20,698 bases of DNA from Anaerolineae bacterium (GTDB taxonomy: Bacteria; Chloroflexota; Anaerolineae; UBA4142), in contig JAOACU010000012.1 of assembly GCA_026417715.1 (NCBI GenBank), forward strand, positions 1 through 20,698, read 5' to 3'. The position numbers and the translations under genes are program-made. Every line of letters starts with the position of its first letter. Positions within the stretch are counted from its first letter, which is position 1. Of the stretch, positions 14,686 through 20,698 are shown piece after piece. The notes under the pieces are model-generated. The model saw nothing but the letters and a program-made list of their open reading frames with translations. It searched no databases and was not told the origin of the DNA.

Positions 14686-15795
14686 TCAGGAGGAAGGCGT
14701 TGGCGTAGGAATGAGACGCGGCGCGCTCGGTGTGATAATCGGCGCGGGCGTGAGTGGCACCATCGGAATTGGTGTGCCGCGTTCGTTGATGTTCCAATAG
14801 CGTTCCAGCGCGCGCGTCTCGGAAAAATTGCGCGGGGCGAACCAACGACTATTGCCGTTCAACTCAATGGTCGCGCCGCGCGGATTTTCGATGGACACGT
14901 ACAACGAATCTTTCGCGCTCCACGCGCGCGTAGCGCCGGGCGCGAGTGTGCCATCGAAGACCAGAACGCCGTCTATGCCGACGCGCAGCGTAATCGGCTG
15001 TGTCACTTGAATCACATCGAGGTTCAATGTGTTTGTCTCGCTCGTCGCGCGCGGGGTGTGCGTACGCGTCGGCGTCGAGACACTGGGCGCGGGAGGCACC
15101 GTCGCGCCCAAAGTCGGAATCGGCGTGGGAAGCACATCGGGACGCAGGGTTGGTGTGCGCGTGGGTACGGCGCGCGTAGGCGTACTCGTGGACATACCGA
15201 CGAGGTCAGGCAAGTAGGGCGCAAGTTGTGTGATGATGACGAGTGCAAAGACGATGCACAACAAAATGATGCCGCCAGCGAACGCAAGTATGATTGGCAG
15301 AGGCGCGGGACGACGCGTGATGTGAGCGCGCGCAGTCGGCGTAATCTCTTCAGGCGCGGTGAGTGATTCGGGAGGTGTGGTCGGTTCGGGCAAATTCGGT
15401 TTGCGCATCGGTGGGCGCGGCAAGGGCGGGCGCAACGAGGGCACGCGAATCGCTACGGGCTTGCGTACTTGATTCGATGGCGTTGATGGTGTTTCTGTTG
15501 TGTTGGTCGTTTCAGGTGATGTTGGAGTTGATGGAGACGGAGATGACGTGGGCAGTGGTGGCGGTGTTCGGTCTGCCGTGTACAGCGCAATCACTTGCTC
15601 GGAATCGAGTCCCAAATAAGTGGCGTACGTGCGAATGAGTCCGCGCACAAAGGGTTCGGGCGGAAGTTGCGCGTAATCGCCGCTTTCGAGCGCGTCAATG
15701 ATGGCGGCGCGGATGCGCGTCTCCATTTCCGCTTGCAGGATCGAGATGCCGCGCTGTTCGCGCGTGCGACGCAAGTGTTCGCCCAAGAGTGACAT
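14686..15795 (-). CDS. RodZ-like protein: HTH, one transmembrane helix, RodZ C-terminal domain
   Basis: 369 residues. Residues ~1-70 are an HTH_25 domain (MSLLGEHLRRTREQRGISIL, with PPEPFVRGLIRTYATYLGLD), as in RodZ, which links the MreB cytoskeleton to the envelope in model bacteria. A long Pro/Thr/Ser linker (~77-165) leads to one membrane helix (~168-191), a second Thr/Pro/Arg linker, a DUF4115/RodZ_C-like beta domain (~255-318: ITLRVGIDGVLVFDG, GATIELNG), and a Pro/Thr tail. The longer ORF to 15849 adds a Cys-rich leader unlike the family; ATG 15795 is the normal RodZ start. It has no ribosome-binding site, but a promoter puts transcription start only a few nt upstream, so the mRNA may be leaderless. 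rimO follows after 1 nt. The cell-shape role is inferred from the family. Confidence 0.82.
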   Translation of the reverse strand: MSLLGEHLRRTREQRGISILQAEMETRIRAAIIDALESGDYAQLPPEPFVRGLIRTYATYLGLDSEQVIALYTADRTPPPLPTSSPSPSTPTSPETTNTTETPSTPSNQVRKPVAIRVPSLRPPLPRPPMRKPNLPEPTTPPESLTAPEEITPTARAHITRRPAPLPIILAFAGGIILLCIVFALVIITQLAPYLPDLVGMSTSTPTRAVPTRTPTLRPDVLPTPIPTLGATVPPAPSVSTPTRTHTPRATSETNTLNLDVIQVTQPITLRVGIDGVLVFDGTLAPGATRAWSAKDSLYVSIENPRGATIELNGNSRWFAPRNFSETRALERYWNINERGTPIPMVPLTPAPIITPSAPRLIPTPTPSS

Positions 15796-15805
15796 AGCGA
15801 AACAT

Positions 15806-15834
15806 AGTTTACCACAAAAGCGGATAAAGTCCAA
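15806..15834 (-). promoter_or_regulatory. Promoter of rodZ, possible leaderless mRNA
   Basis: Minus strand: -35-like TTGGAC (15834-15829), 17-nt spacer, -10-like TAAACT (15811-15806). Only 10 nt separate the -10 box from the rodZ ATG, so transcription would start about 4-6 nt before it. That matches the absence of a ribosome-binding site. Hexamer matches are moderate. Confidence 0.4.
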
Positions 15835-15854
15835 AGGACGCTCAAACACCGATT

Positions 15855-15883
15855 TTGTGCGTCTCGATTGATTGTGCTATAAT
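15855..15883 (+). promoter_or_regulatory. Extended -10 promoter of the lytR-dnaX-ebfC-recR run
   Basis: TGCTATAAT (15875-15883) is a perfect extended -10; TTGTGC (15855-15860) at 17 nt is a weak -35, as usual for that class. Transcription start near 15890 gives a leader of about 105 nt that contains inverted array E. Confidence 0.65.
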
Positions 15884-15909
15884 TTGATGTGGATAATCAA
15901 GAACCGCGT

Positions 15910-15974
15910 CAACGAATCTGTAACGAATAAACGAATGGTGCGGGTACATTCGTTTATTCGTTGTCCATTCGTTG
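15910..15974 (+). repeat. Inverted octad array E (AACGAATA units) in the lytR leader
   Basis: Perfect 16-bp inverted repeat of two 8-nt units, AACGAATA-AACGAATG (15922-15937) with CATTCGTT-TATTCGTT (15947-15962), loop 9 nt. An outer pair, CAACGAAT (15910-15917) with ATTCGTTG (15967-15974), extends it across a 4-nt internal loop. It ends 20 nt before the lytR ATG and should form a strong hairpin in the leader. Confidence 0.8.
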
Positions 15975-15994
15975 AAGTGGTGTGTGAATAAAAA

Positions 15995-17356
15995 ATGTAC
16001 ACCGATCACGTTTACCAACGTCGCGCACGCCGACGTTCGCCTCGCATCATCATCGAGTTCATGGCGATTGTCTTCATCACGCTGTTTGTGGCGGGCGCGC
16101 TCTTTTTTGCTTATCAATTCTACGACACGGTGCGTCAAGCCGTCATCATTTTCGGCGCGCCGGATATCAATGGAGTCTCGCGCGTCGTGAGTGTGGTCAA
16201 TCAACCCACGCGCGAACCGCTGCCGAACATCTCCGCTGGCGAACGCGTGAATGTTTTGGTGATGGGTACCGATTGTCGTCCGATTGATCGCGGCGCGTGT
16301 CGCACCGATACGATGATGATCGCGACGCTCGATCCCAAGACCCTCACTGCCGGTGTTGTCACGATTCCGCGCGATCTGTGGGTGCCGATTCCCGGCGTGG
16401 GTGAGAATCGCATCAACACGGCGAACTGGTACGGCGTAGTCAACAAATATCCTGGTGGTGGACCCGCGCTCGCCAAACGCACGGTCGAGTACAACTTTGG
16501 ACGACGCATCCACTATTACGTCCTCGTAGATTTCAACGGCTTTCGTCGCATCATTGACAAACTGGGTGGGATTGATATTGATGTGCCCAAGCCCATCAAC
16601 GATCCGCTCTACCCCGATGAAAATTTTGGTTACAGTCCGCTCTACATTCCCGCTGGACGTGTTCATATGAACGGCGATCTCGCGCTCAAGTACGCGCGCA
16701 CGCGACATCAAGACGGTGACTTTGGACGTTCCAAGCGGCAGATTCAAGTGTTGTTGGCGATTCGCGACAAGGCGTTGCGTTTGGATGTTCTGCCCAAGTT
16801 ACCGAGTCTGGTGCAAGAGATGTGGGGCGTGGTGGACACCGACCTCAAGCCCCACGAAGTTATCGCGTTGGCTCAAGTCGCCGTCAAAGTCAAAACCGAA
16901 AACATTCGTTACGGTTCGATTGACCAAACGATGACCGTCGAGTATCGCGAACGCACCGGCGCTGATGTGTTGTGGTTCGATCGGGTCAAGGTAGGTCAAT
17001 TGATGGAGCGTATCATTCCATCGGATTCTCCTGCGAATACACAGTCTGCCAAAGTGAAGCAAGAAGCCGCGAGCATCATCGTCTTGAACGGAACACCGAA
17101 TCCACAACTCGCCGAGCAGACGACCCAGTTTTTGCAAAAGCAAGGTTTTCAAATTTTTTCGTACGGCAACGCCGATCGTTTCGATTATGCGAACACGGTG
17201 TTGATTGATTACAGCGGTGCAAAAAGTGCGACGATCAACGAACTGGCGCGCATTTTCCACGTCGAGCCCGCCAACATTCGCCGCGTGACGACGATCAAGA
17301 GTGATGTGGATATTCGCGTGATTATCGGCGCGGATTGGACACTACCGAGTCAATGA
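15995..17356 (+). CDS. LytR-CpsA-Psr family protein with LytR_C domain
   Basis: LCP enzymes transfer lipid-linked anionic glycopolymers to the cell wall or envelope in bacteria where they have been studied. 453 residues: a basic cytoplasmic start, one membrane helix (~20-40), then the extracytoplasmic LCP domain (~85-260) with NVLVMGTDCRP (Asp93), CRTDTMMIATLD (102-113), VTIPRDLWV (122-130) and LKYARTRHQDGDFGRSKRQ (231-249), whose Arg/Asp residues bind the pyrophosphate lipid. A LytR_C domain fills ~350-450 (IIVLNGTPNP, then TTIKSDVDIRVIIGADW). ATG follows an A-run with only weak ribosome-binding signal (GAAG). The TGA stop (17354-17356) falls in the first unit of array D and overlaps an ATG in the dnaX frame. 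Its polymer substrate in Chloroflexota is unknown. Confidence 0.9.
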   Translation: MYTDHVYQRRARRRSPRIIIEFMAIVFITLFVAGALFFAYQFYDTVRQAVIIFGAPDINGVSRVVSVVNQPTREPLPNISAGERVNVLVMGTDCRPIDRGACRTDTMMIATLDPKTLTAGVVTIPRDLWVPIPGVGENRINTANWYGVVNKYPGGGPALAKRTVEYNFGRRIHYYVLVDFNGFRRIIDKLGGIDIDVPKPINDPLYPDENFGYSPLYIPAGRVHMNGDLALKYARTRHQDGDFGRSKRQIQVLLAIRDKALRLDVLPKLPSLVQEMWGVVDTDLKPHEVIALAQVAVKVKTENIRYGSIDQTMTVEYRERTGADVLWFDRVKVGQLMERIIPSDSPANTQSAKVKQEAASIIVLNGTPNPQLAEQTTQFLQKQGFQIFSYGNADRFDYANTVLIDYSGAKSATINELARIFHVEPANIRRVTTIKSDVDIRVIIGADWTLPSQ

Positions 17357-17447
17357 GCCAATTGCCCAATGAACCAATGAGCCAAATGTTTGGACGAAGG
17401 ACGGAAGAAGGTTTGGCTCATTGGCTCATTGGCTCATTGGAGAATTG
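17351..17447 (+). repeat. Inverted octad array D (CAATGAGC units) between lytR and dnaX
   Basis: Four 8-nt units CAATGAGC, CAATTGCC, CAATGAAC, CAATGAGC (17351-17382) plus a CAAA remnant, an AGG-rich loop, then the inverted array TTTGGCTCATTGGCTCATTGG... (17412-17447). The first unit holds the lytR TGA; the last holds the GGAG (17439-17442) that serves the dnaX GTG. The last left unit pairs perfectly with the first right unit; matching falls off outward. Confidence 0.88.
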
Positions 17448-17448
17448 T

Positions 17449-19056
17449 GTGCCACAAGCCCTGTATCTAAAATATCGCCCACGCACGTTCGATGAAATCG
17501 AAGGACAAGAGCATATTCGCACGACGCTCAAGAACGCGATTGCGCTCGGACGCATCGCGCACGCGTACTTGTTTACCGGTCCGCGCGGCACCGGCAAAAC
17601 GACGACCGCGCGTGTCCTCGCCAAAGCCGTCAACTGTCTGTCCAACCACGCGGACAAGCCGTGTAACGCGTGTGCCGTGTGCCAAGCCATCAACGAAGAT
17701 CGAATGCTCGACCTCATCGAAATTGACGCGGCATCGAACACGAGTGTGGAGGATGTGCGCGATTTGCGCGACAAGGTGGATTTTCGTCCCGGCGAAGCGC
17801 GTTACAAGGTGTACGTGATTGACGAAGTGCATATGCTCTCCAACGCCGCGTTCAACGCGCTGTTGAAAACGTTGGAAGAACCACCACCGCACGTTATCTT
17901 CATTCTCGCGACCACCGACCCCCAAAAGATTCCTGCGACTGTCCTCTCGCGCGTCCAACGTTTCGATTTTCGTCGTTTGACTTTGCCCGAAATTGTCGCG
18001 CGCCTCTCTGACATCGCGCGCAAAGAAAATCTCAAAGTCGAACCTGCGGCGCTCGAGTTGATCGCGCGACACGCTACAGGTGCGATGCGCGACGCGATTA
18101 GTTTGCTCGATCAACTGATGTCGTACGGCAGTGACGAAATCACGTTGGCGCAAGTGCAGGGCTTGCTCGGTGCGGCATCGAGTCACATCGTCAGCGAATT
18201 GGTGGCGCATTTGGCAGCGCGGCACAACGCGCAAGGGCTGGCGCTCATTGCTCAAGCGGTGGACAATGGCGCCGATCCGCGCCAACTCGCGCGCGACATC
18301 GTCGAGTACCTGCGTGGTGTGTTGCTAGTTCAATCGGGGTGTAGCGATGCGTTGACCTTGACCGCCGAAGCATTGGACGAGATGCGCCAGCGCGCCGCCC
18401 AAATCTCGGCACATCAACTCGTGCGCGCGATTCGCTTGTTCAACCAAGCCGCGTTTGAATTGCGCGCAAGTGCACATCCGACCTTGCCACTCGAAATCGC
18501 GTGGATTGAGGCGTTGATGGAAGAGACACCCGCGCCGATGCCTGCTCCTTCCAACGCGACGCCGGCGATGTCTGCCTCCAAGCCACCTGCGCCTGTCGCA
18601 CCGTCGTCGCGCACATCGCCGCCACCACCAGCACCATCACCCGCGCGCGCGTCGGCGCCTCCACCTCCGCCCGATCCTGCGGCAATGCCTAGCGCAGTCG
18701 CTGGTGACTTGACCTTACCAGTGGTGCAAAGTCAATGGACGAATATCCTCGCGCGCGTCAAACAATCGAATCGTAACGCCGAAGCGTTGTTGCGCAGTGC
18801 CGCCGAACCCATTGGGGTAGAGGGCGATGTCATCGTACTCGGCTTTCAGTATCAGGTGCACGCGGAGAAATTCGAGAAAGAAAAAAAGTGGAAAGAGACT
18901 GTTGAACGCGCGTTGGGACAAATTTTTCAGCGCCCGTGTCGCGTCAAATGTGTGTTGACGCCTGAACGCGCCAAGCGCAAGGCGGTGGAGCAAGACCCGC
19001 TGATTCAAGCGGCGATGAGTCAGGGTGGACAAATCACAGGAATTCACGAGGGATAA
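17449..19056 (+). CDS. dnaX: DNA polymerase III subunits gamma and tau
   Basis: ATPase motor of the replicative clamp loader. From GTG 17449, 535 residues starting PQALYLKYRPRTFDEIEGQ, the normal DnaX N-terminus. Walker A GPRGTGKT (44-51), zinc Cys63/72/75/78, Walker B VYVIDEVH (121-128), sensor I ATTDP (154-158), and LSRVQRF (166-172) with the arginine-finger Arg168 (usual SRC is SRV here). A Pro/Ala/Ser linker (~360-425) precedes a C-terminal domain with VVQSQWTNILARVKQ. GTG has GGAG 6 nt upstream. An upstream in-frame ATG (17353, in ATGA overlap with the lytR stop) would add 32 repeat-encoded residues; possible but unlike the family. A-AAA-AAG at 18882-18888 is a possible slip site. ebfC and recR follow at once, a classic clamp-loader/recombination block. 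Confidence 0.96.
   Translation: MPQALYLKYRPRTFDEIEGQEHIRTTLKNAIALGRIAHAYLFTGPRGTGKTTTARVLAKAVNCLSNHADKPCNACAVCQAINEDRMLDLIEIDAASNTSVEDVRDLRDKVDFRPGEARYKVYVIDEVHMLSNAAFNALLKTLEEPPPHVIFILATTDPQKIPATVLSRVQRFDFRRLTLPEIVARLSDIARKENLKVEPAALELIARHATGAMRDAISLLDQLMSYGSDEITLAQVQGLLGAASSHIVSELVAHLAARHNAQGLALIAQAVDNGADPRQLARDIVEYLRGVLLVQSGCSDALTLTAEALDEMRQRAAQISAHQLVRAIRLFNQAAFELRASAHPTLPLEIAWIEALMEETPAPMPAPSNATPAMSASKPPAPVAPSSRTSPPPPAPSPARASAPPPPPDPAAMPSAVAGDLTLPVVQSQWTNILARVKQSNRNAEALLRSAAEPIGVEGDVIVLGFQYQVHAEKFEKEKKWKETVERALGQIFQRPCRVKCVLTPERAKRKAVEQDPLIQAAMSQGGQITGIHEG
18882..18888 (+). other. Possible -1 slippery heptamer in dnaX
   Basis: A AAA AAG lies in zero frame (codons GAA AAA AAG, residues 478-480), the same heptamer used by E. 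coli dnaX. After a -1 shift the ribosome would read five codons (V, E, R, D, C) and meet TGA, giving a 485-residue form short by the last ~55 residues. A GCGCGC-centred palindrome (AACGCGCGTT, 18906-18915) follows about 17 nt on. The site is much nearer the C-terminus than in E. coli and lies in a Lys-rich stretch, so chance is plausible. Confidence 0.3.
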
Positions 19057-19059
19057 TCT

Positions 19060-19416
19060 ATGAGTAGACGAGGCGATCCACGACGCATAGCGGCAACGCC
19101 GCGCCCGATTCCTTCAGGACCCGAAGGAATGTTGCAAGCATTTCAGCAACGAATGGAAGAAACGCAAGCCGCGTTGGCAAACGAAACGTTGGAAGTGAGT
19201 GCAGGTGGTGGCGCAATCACGGTGACGATTACGGGTAACCAAAGATTACAGTCGGTCAAAATCGCACCCGAAGTGATCAACGCGGACGATGTGGAGATGT
19301 TGCAAGATTTGATTGTCGCGGCGGTCAACGAGGCGATTGAAAAATCGCAACGACTCGCAGCAAGTCGAATGGGCGAAATCACCGGCGCTTTGGGACTGCC
19401 GAACCTGTTTGGCTAG
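19060..19416 (+). CDS. ebfC: Nucleoid-associated protein YbaB/EbfC
   Basis: Small dimeric DNA-binding protein of the YbaB/EbfC family, almost always between dnaX and recR. 118 residues: an unusual basic Pro-rich N-terminal tail (MSRRGDPRRIAATPRPIPSG), then the family core with a helix (MLQAFQQRMEETQAALANE), the beta-strand segment VSAGGGAITVTITGNQRLQSV (residues ~46-66), VINADDVEMLQDLIVAAVNE, and the usual Leu/Phe/Gly end GLPNLFG. The core reads as typical; the tail is longer than in E. coli YbaB (109). ATG begins 3 nt after the dnaX stop, with GAGGGA overlapping the end of dnaX as its ribosome-binding site. Confidence 0.95.
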   Translation: MSRRGDPRRIAATPRPIPSGPEGMLQAFQQRMEETQAALANETLEVSAGGGAITVTITGNQRLQSVKIAPEVINADDVEMLQDLIVAAVNEAIEKSQRLAASRMGEITGALGLPNLFG

Positions 19417-19418
19417 CG

Positions 19419-20021
19419 ATGGATACCACACCGCGCGCTGTGACGCGCTTGATCGAAGAATTTCATCGTTTGCCGGGCATTGGTCCCAAAACCGCGCAGC
19501 GGCTCACGTTCTACTTGTTGCGCGCGCCGCGAGAACAGGCACTCGCGCTTGCCGAAGCGTTGATGCATTTGAAAGACCAAGTCATCACCTGTTCGATTTG
19601 TCAAAACATCGCTGAAGAAAATCCGTGCGCGATTTGTCGCGATGCGACGCGCGATCGTTCGATCATTTGTGTCGTCGAAGAGCCGCTCGATGTGTTGGCG
19701 ATTGAACGCACGCGCGAGTATCGTGGTTTGTACCACGTCTTGCACGGTGCGATTTCGCCGGTGGATGGCATCGGTCCAGAAGATTTGCGTGTGCACGAAT
19801 TGTTGACGCGCTTGCAGCGCGAGTCGGGTGTGCGCGAAGTCGTCTTGGCAACCAATCCGAATCTGGAGGGCGAGGCAACGGCGATGTATCTGGAGCGACT
19901 GATCAAGCCGTTGGGGATTCGATTGACGCGCTTGGCGCGCGGGTTGCCGGTCGGTGGAGATTTGGAGTACGCGGACGAGGTGACGCTGACGCGCGCGCTG
20001 GAGGGTCGGCGCGAGGTGTGA
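19419..20021 (+). CDS. recR: Recombination mediator protein RecR
   Basis: Works with RecO (and RecF) to load RecA on SSB-coated single-stranded DNA. 200 residues, standard length. Helix-hairpin-helix LPGIGPKTAQRLTFYLL (18-34), four-Cys zinc site C58-C61-C70-C73 (CSICQNIAEENPCAIC), Toprim domain starting ICVVEEPLDVLAIE (83-96), with GAISPVDGIGPEDL and LATNPNLEGEATAMYL, and the C-terminal GLPVGGDLEYADEVTLTRAL. ATG is 2 nt after the ebfC stop with no obvious ribosome-binding site, so translation is probably coupled. Last gene of the run; the next terminator is only at 20190-20216. Confidence 0.97.
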   Translation: MDTTPRAVTRLIEEFHRLPGIGPKTAQRLTFYLLRAPREQALALAEALMHLKDQVITCSICQNIAEENPCAICRDATRDRSIICVVEEPLDVLAIERTREYRGLYHVLHGAISPVDGIGPEDLRVHELLTRLQRESGVREVVLATNPNLEGEATAMYLERLIKPLGIRLTRLARGLPVGGDLEYADEVTLTRALEGRREV

Positions 20022-20045
20022 TTCAAAAATTTAAGGAAGCCGCGC

Positions 20046-20073
20046 TTGACAAACACGAAAAATCGTGTATAAT
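20046..20073 (+). promoter_or_regulatory. Consensus sigma70 promoter (P1) upstream of the rRNA locus
   Basis: TTGACA (20046-20051), 16-nt spacer, TATAAT (20068-20073): both hexamers perfect. Bases 20054-20067 of the spacer form a perfect inverted repeat, CACGA-AAAA-TCGTG, which could be a regulator site between the two boxes. Transcription start near 20080. Confidence 0.8.
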
Positions 20074-20079
20074 AGTTGA

Positions 20080-20216
20080 CGCACAAGAGTACGAGTGCAT
20101 TACAAATGATCTTCTTTTAAGGAGGCAAACCGAGACTATTGAGCACACATCGGACATTCACAGGTTCGTGGCATAGTCTCGTGTTGTCTCCGCCGACTGG
20201 GTCGGCGGATTTTGTT
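20080..20216 (+). ncRNA. Candidate small structured transcript between P1 and a terminator
   Basis: About 135 nt bounded by a consensus promoter and an intrinsic terminator. Contains a four-codon ATG mini-ORF (20106-20120), AAGGAGG (20119-20125) with no start codon at usable distance (the nearest, TTG at 20139, is 13 nt away), and a perfect 9-bp stem CGAGACTAT (20131-20139) with ATAGTCTCG (20173-20181). It could be an independent small RNA, or an rRNA leader whose terminator is overridden by antitermination. I do not recognise the family. Confidence 0.4.
20190..20216 (+). terminator. Intrinsic terminator upstream of 16S
   Basis: Perfect 8-bp GC-rich stem CCGCCGAC (20190-20197) with GTCGGCGG (20201-20208), loop TGG, followed by ATTTTGTT. 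Ends the transcript from P1 and probably read-through from recR. Confidence 0.8.
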
Positions 20217-20232
20217 CTCTGCTGAGCGCGAT

Positions 20233-20261
20233 TTGACACAAGAGAAAAAGTGTGGTATAAA
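20233..20261 (+). promoter_or_regulatory. rRNA promoter P2
   Basis: TTGACA (20233-20238), 17-nt spacer, TATAAA (20256-20261). Downstream of the terminator, so it is the best candidate for driving the rRNA operon; start near 20268, about 98 nt before mature 16S. Confidence 0.75.
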
Positions 20262-20267
20262 TCCGCC

Positions 20268-20365
20268 CGTTTCCAATCGGCGAGGTACCTTAACAACTGA
20301 AGAGTGATAGGAAAGAGCGTTCGTAGAATCGCCGAGACCTTGGATTGAAACTCAAAGTTTGAAAT
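20268..20365 (+). other. rRNA leader with boxA-like sequence and a processing-type stem
   Basis: CCTTAACAAC (20288-20297) resembles the boxA antitermination element (TGCTCTTTAACA core). TCGGCGA near 20277-20283 can pair with TCGCCGA near 20329-20335, with flanking CCAA/TTGG, forming a leader stem around boxA. No gene is seen in 20022-20365 apart from the elements listed here. Confidence 0.45.

Positions 20366-20698
<333 letters not shown>

Noticed and set aside
15796..15849. Longer N-terminus for the RodZ-like protein
   Set aside because: The added residues do not fit the family and overlap the predicted promoter.
17467..18285. 272-codon minus-strand frame opposite dnaX
   Set aside because: Antisense shadow of dnaX; no recognisable motif or start signal.
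20139..20222. Small TTG-started ORF after AAGGAGG upstream of 16S
   Set aside because: The spacing of 13 nt is too long, and the frame runs through the terminator stem.

Overview
The window looks like a chromosomal stretch of a Chloroflexota bacterium, probably Anaerolineae-like. The 16S rRNA 5' part at the right edge, lipoprotein binding proteins with Pro/Thr/Ala-rich linkers, and the lytR-dnaX-ebfC-recR and rodZ-rimO blocks all fit. The phylum call is an impression that a 16S search would settle. The DNA is moderately GC-rich and unusually full of CGCG runs. I see no transposase, integrase, CRISPR array or tRNA.

Layout, left to right. (1) 1-945 (+): the 3' part of a tannase/feruloyl-esterase-family gene, ended by an 18-bp hairpin lying between convergent genes. 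(2) 9649 down to 1104 (-): two amino-acid ABC importers in tandem. The polar-amino-acid set glnH-glnP-glnQ has a near-consensus promoter and a LacI-type operator-like site. It is followed by the branched-chain set livG-livF-livK-livH-livM, with its own TATAAT box. The livK leader can fold into a three-way junction overlapped by a short ORF with a near-perfect ribosome-binding site. (3) 9922-10914 (+): psuG, pseudouridine-5'-phosphate glycosidase, carrying a heptanucleotide-repeat insertion in frame. (4) 15795 down to 11001 (-): rodZ-like gene, rimO, a SUMF1/FGE-fold protein and a GH13 cyclomaltodextrinase-like enzyme. (5) 15995-20021 (+): LytR-CpsA-Psr protein, dnaX, ebfC (YbaB) and recR, tightly packed. 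(6) 20022-20698 (+): a promoter, a small structured terminated transcript, a second promoter, the rRNA leader and the first ~333 nt of 16S rRNA.

The genes are mostly housekeeping or nutrient uptake. The most unusual content is non-coding. Five loci (6151-6211, 10272-10405, 13322-13400, 15910-15974, 17351-17447) share one architecture: a short tandem array of 7- or 8-nt units followed at once by an inverted, slightly degenerate copy. Unit sequences differ from locus to locus. Four of the five overlap coding sequence: they supply the livG stop, a ~49-residue psuG insert, the rimO C-terminal tail and stop, and the lytR stop plus the dnaX start region. The fifth is in the lytR leader. In addition, two copies of a 29-nt palindrome (GTAGGGGCGA...TCGCCCCTAC) show fully compensated changes in their inner stem.

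Several starts were moved from the longest ORF to a better-supported codon (livM, livF, glnQ, glnP, the amylase, rodZ, dnaX); the reasons are in each entry.
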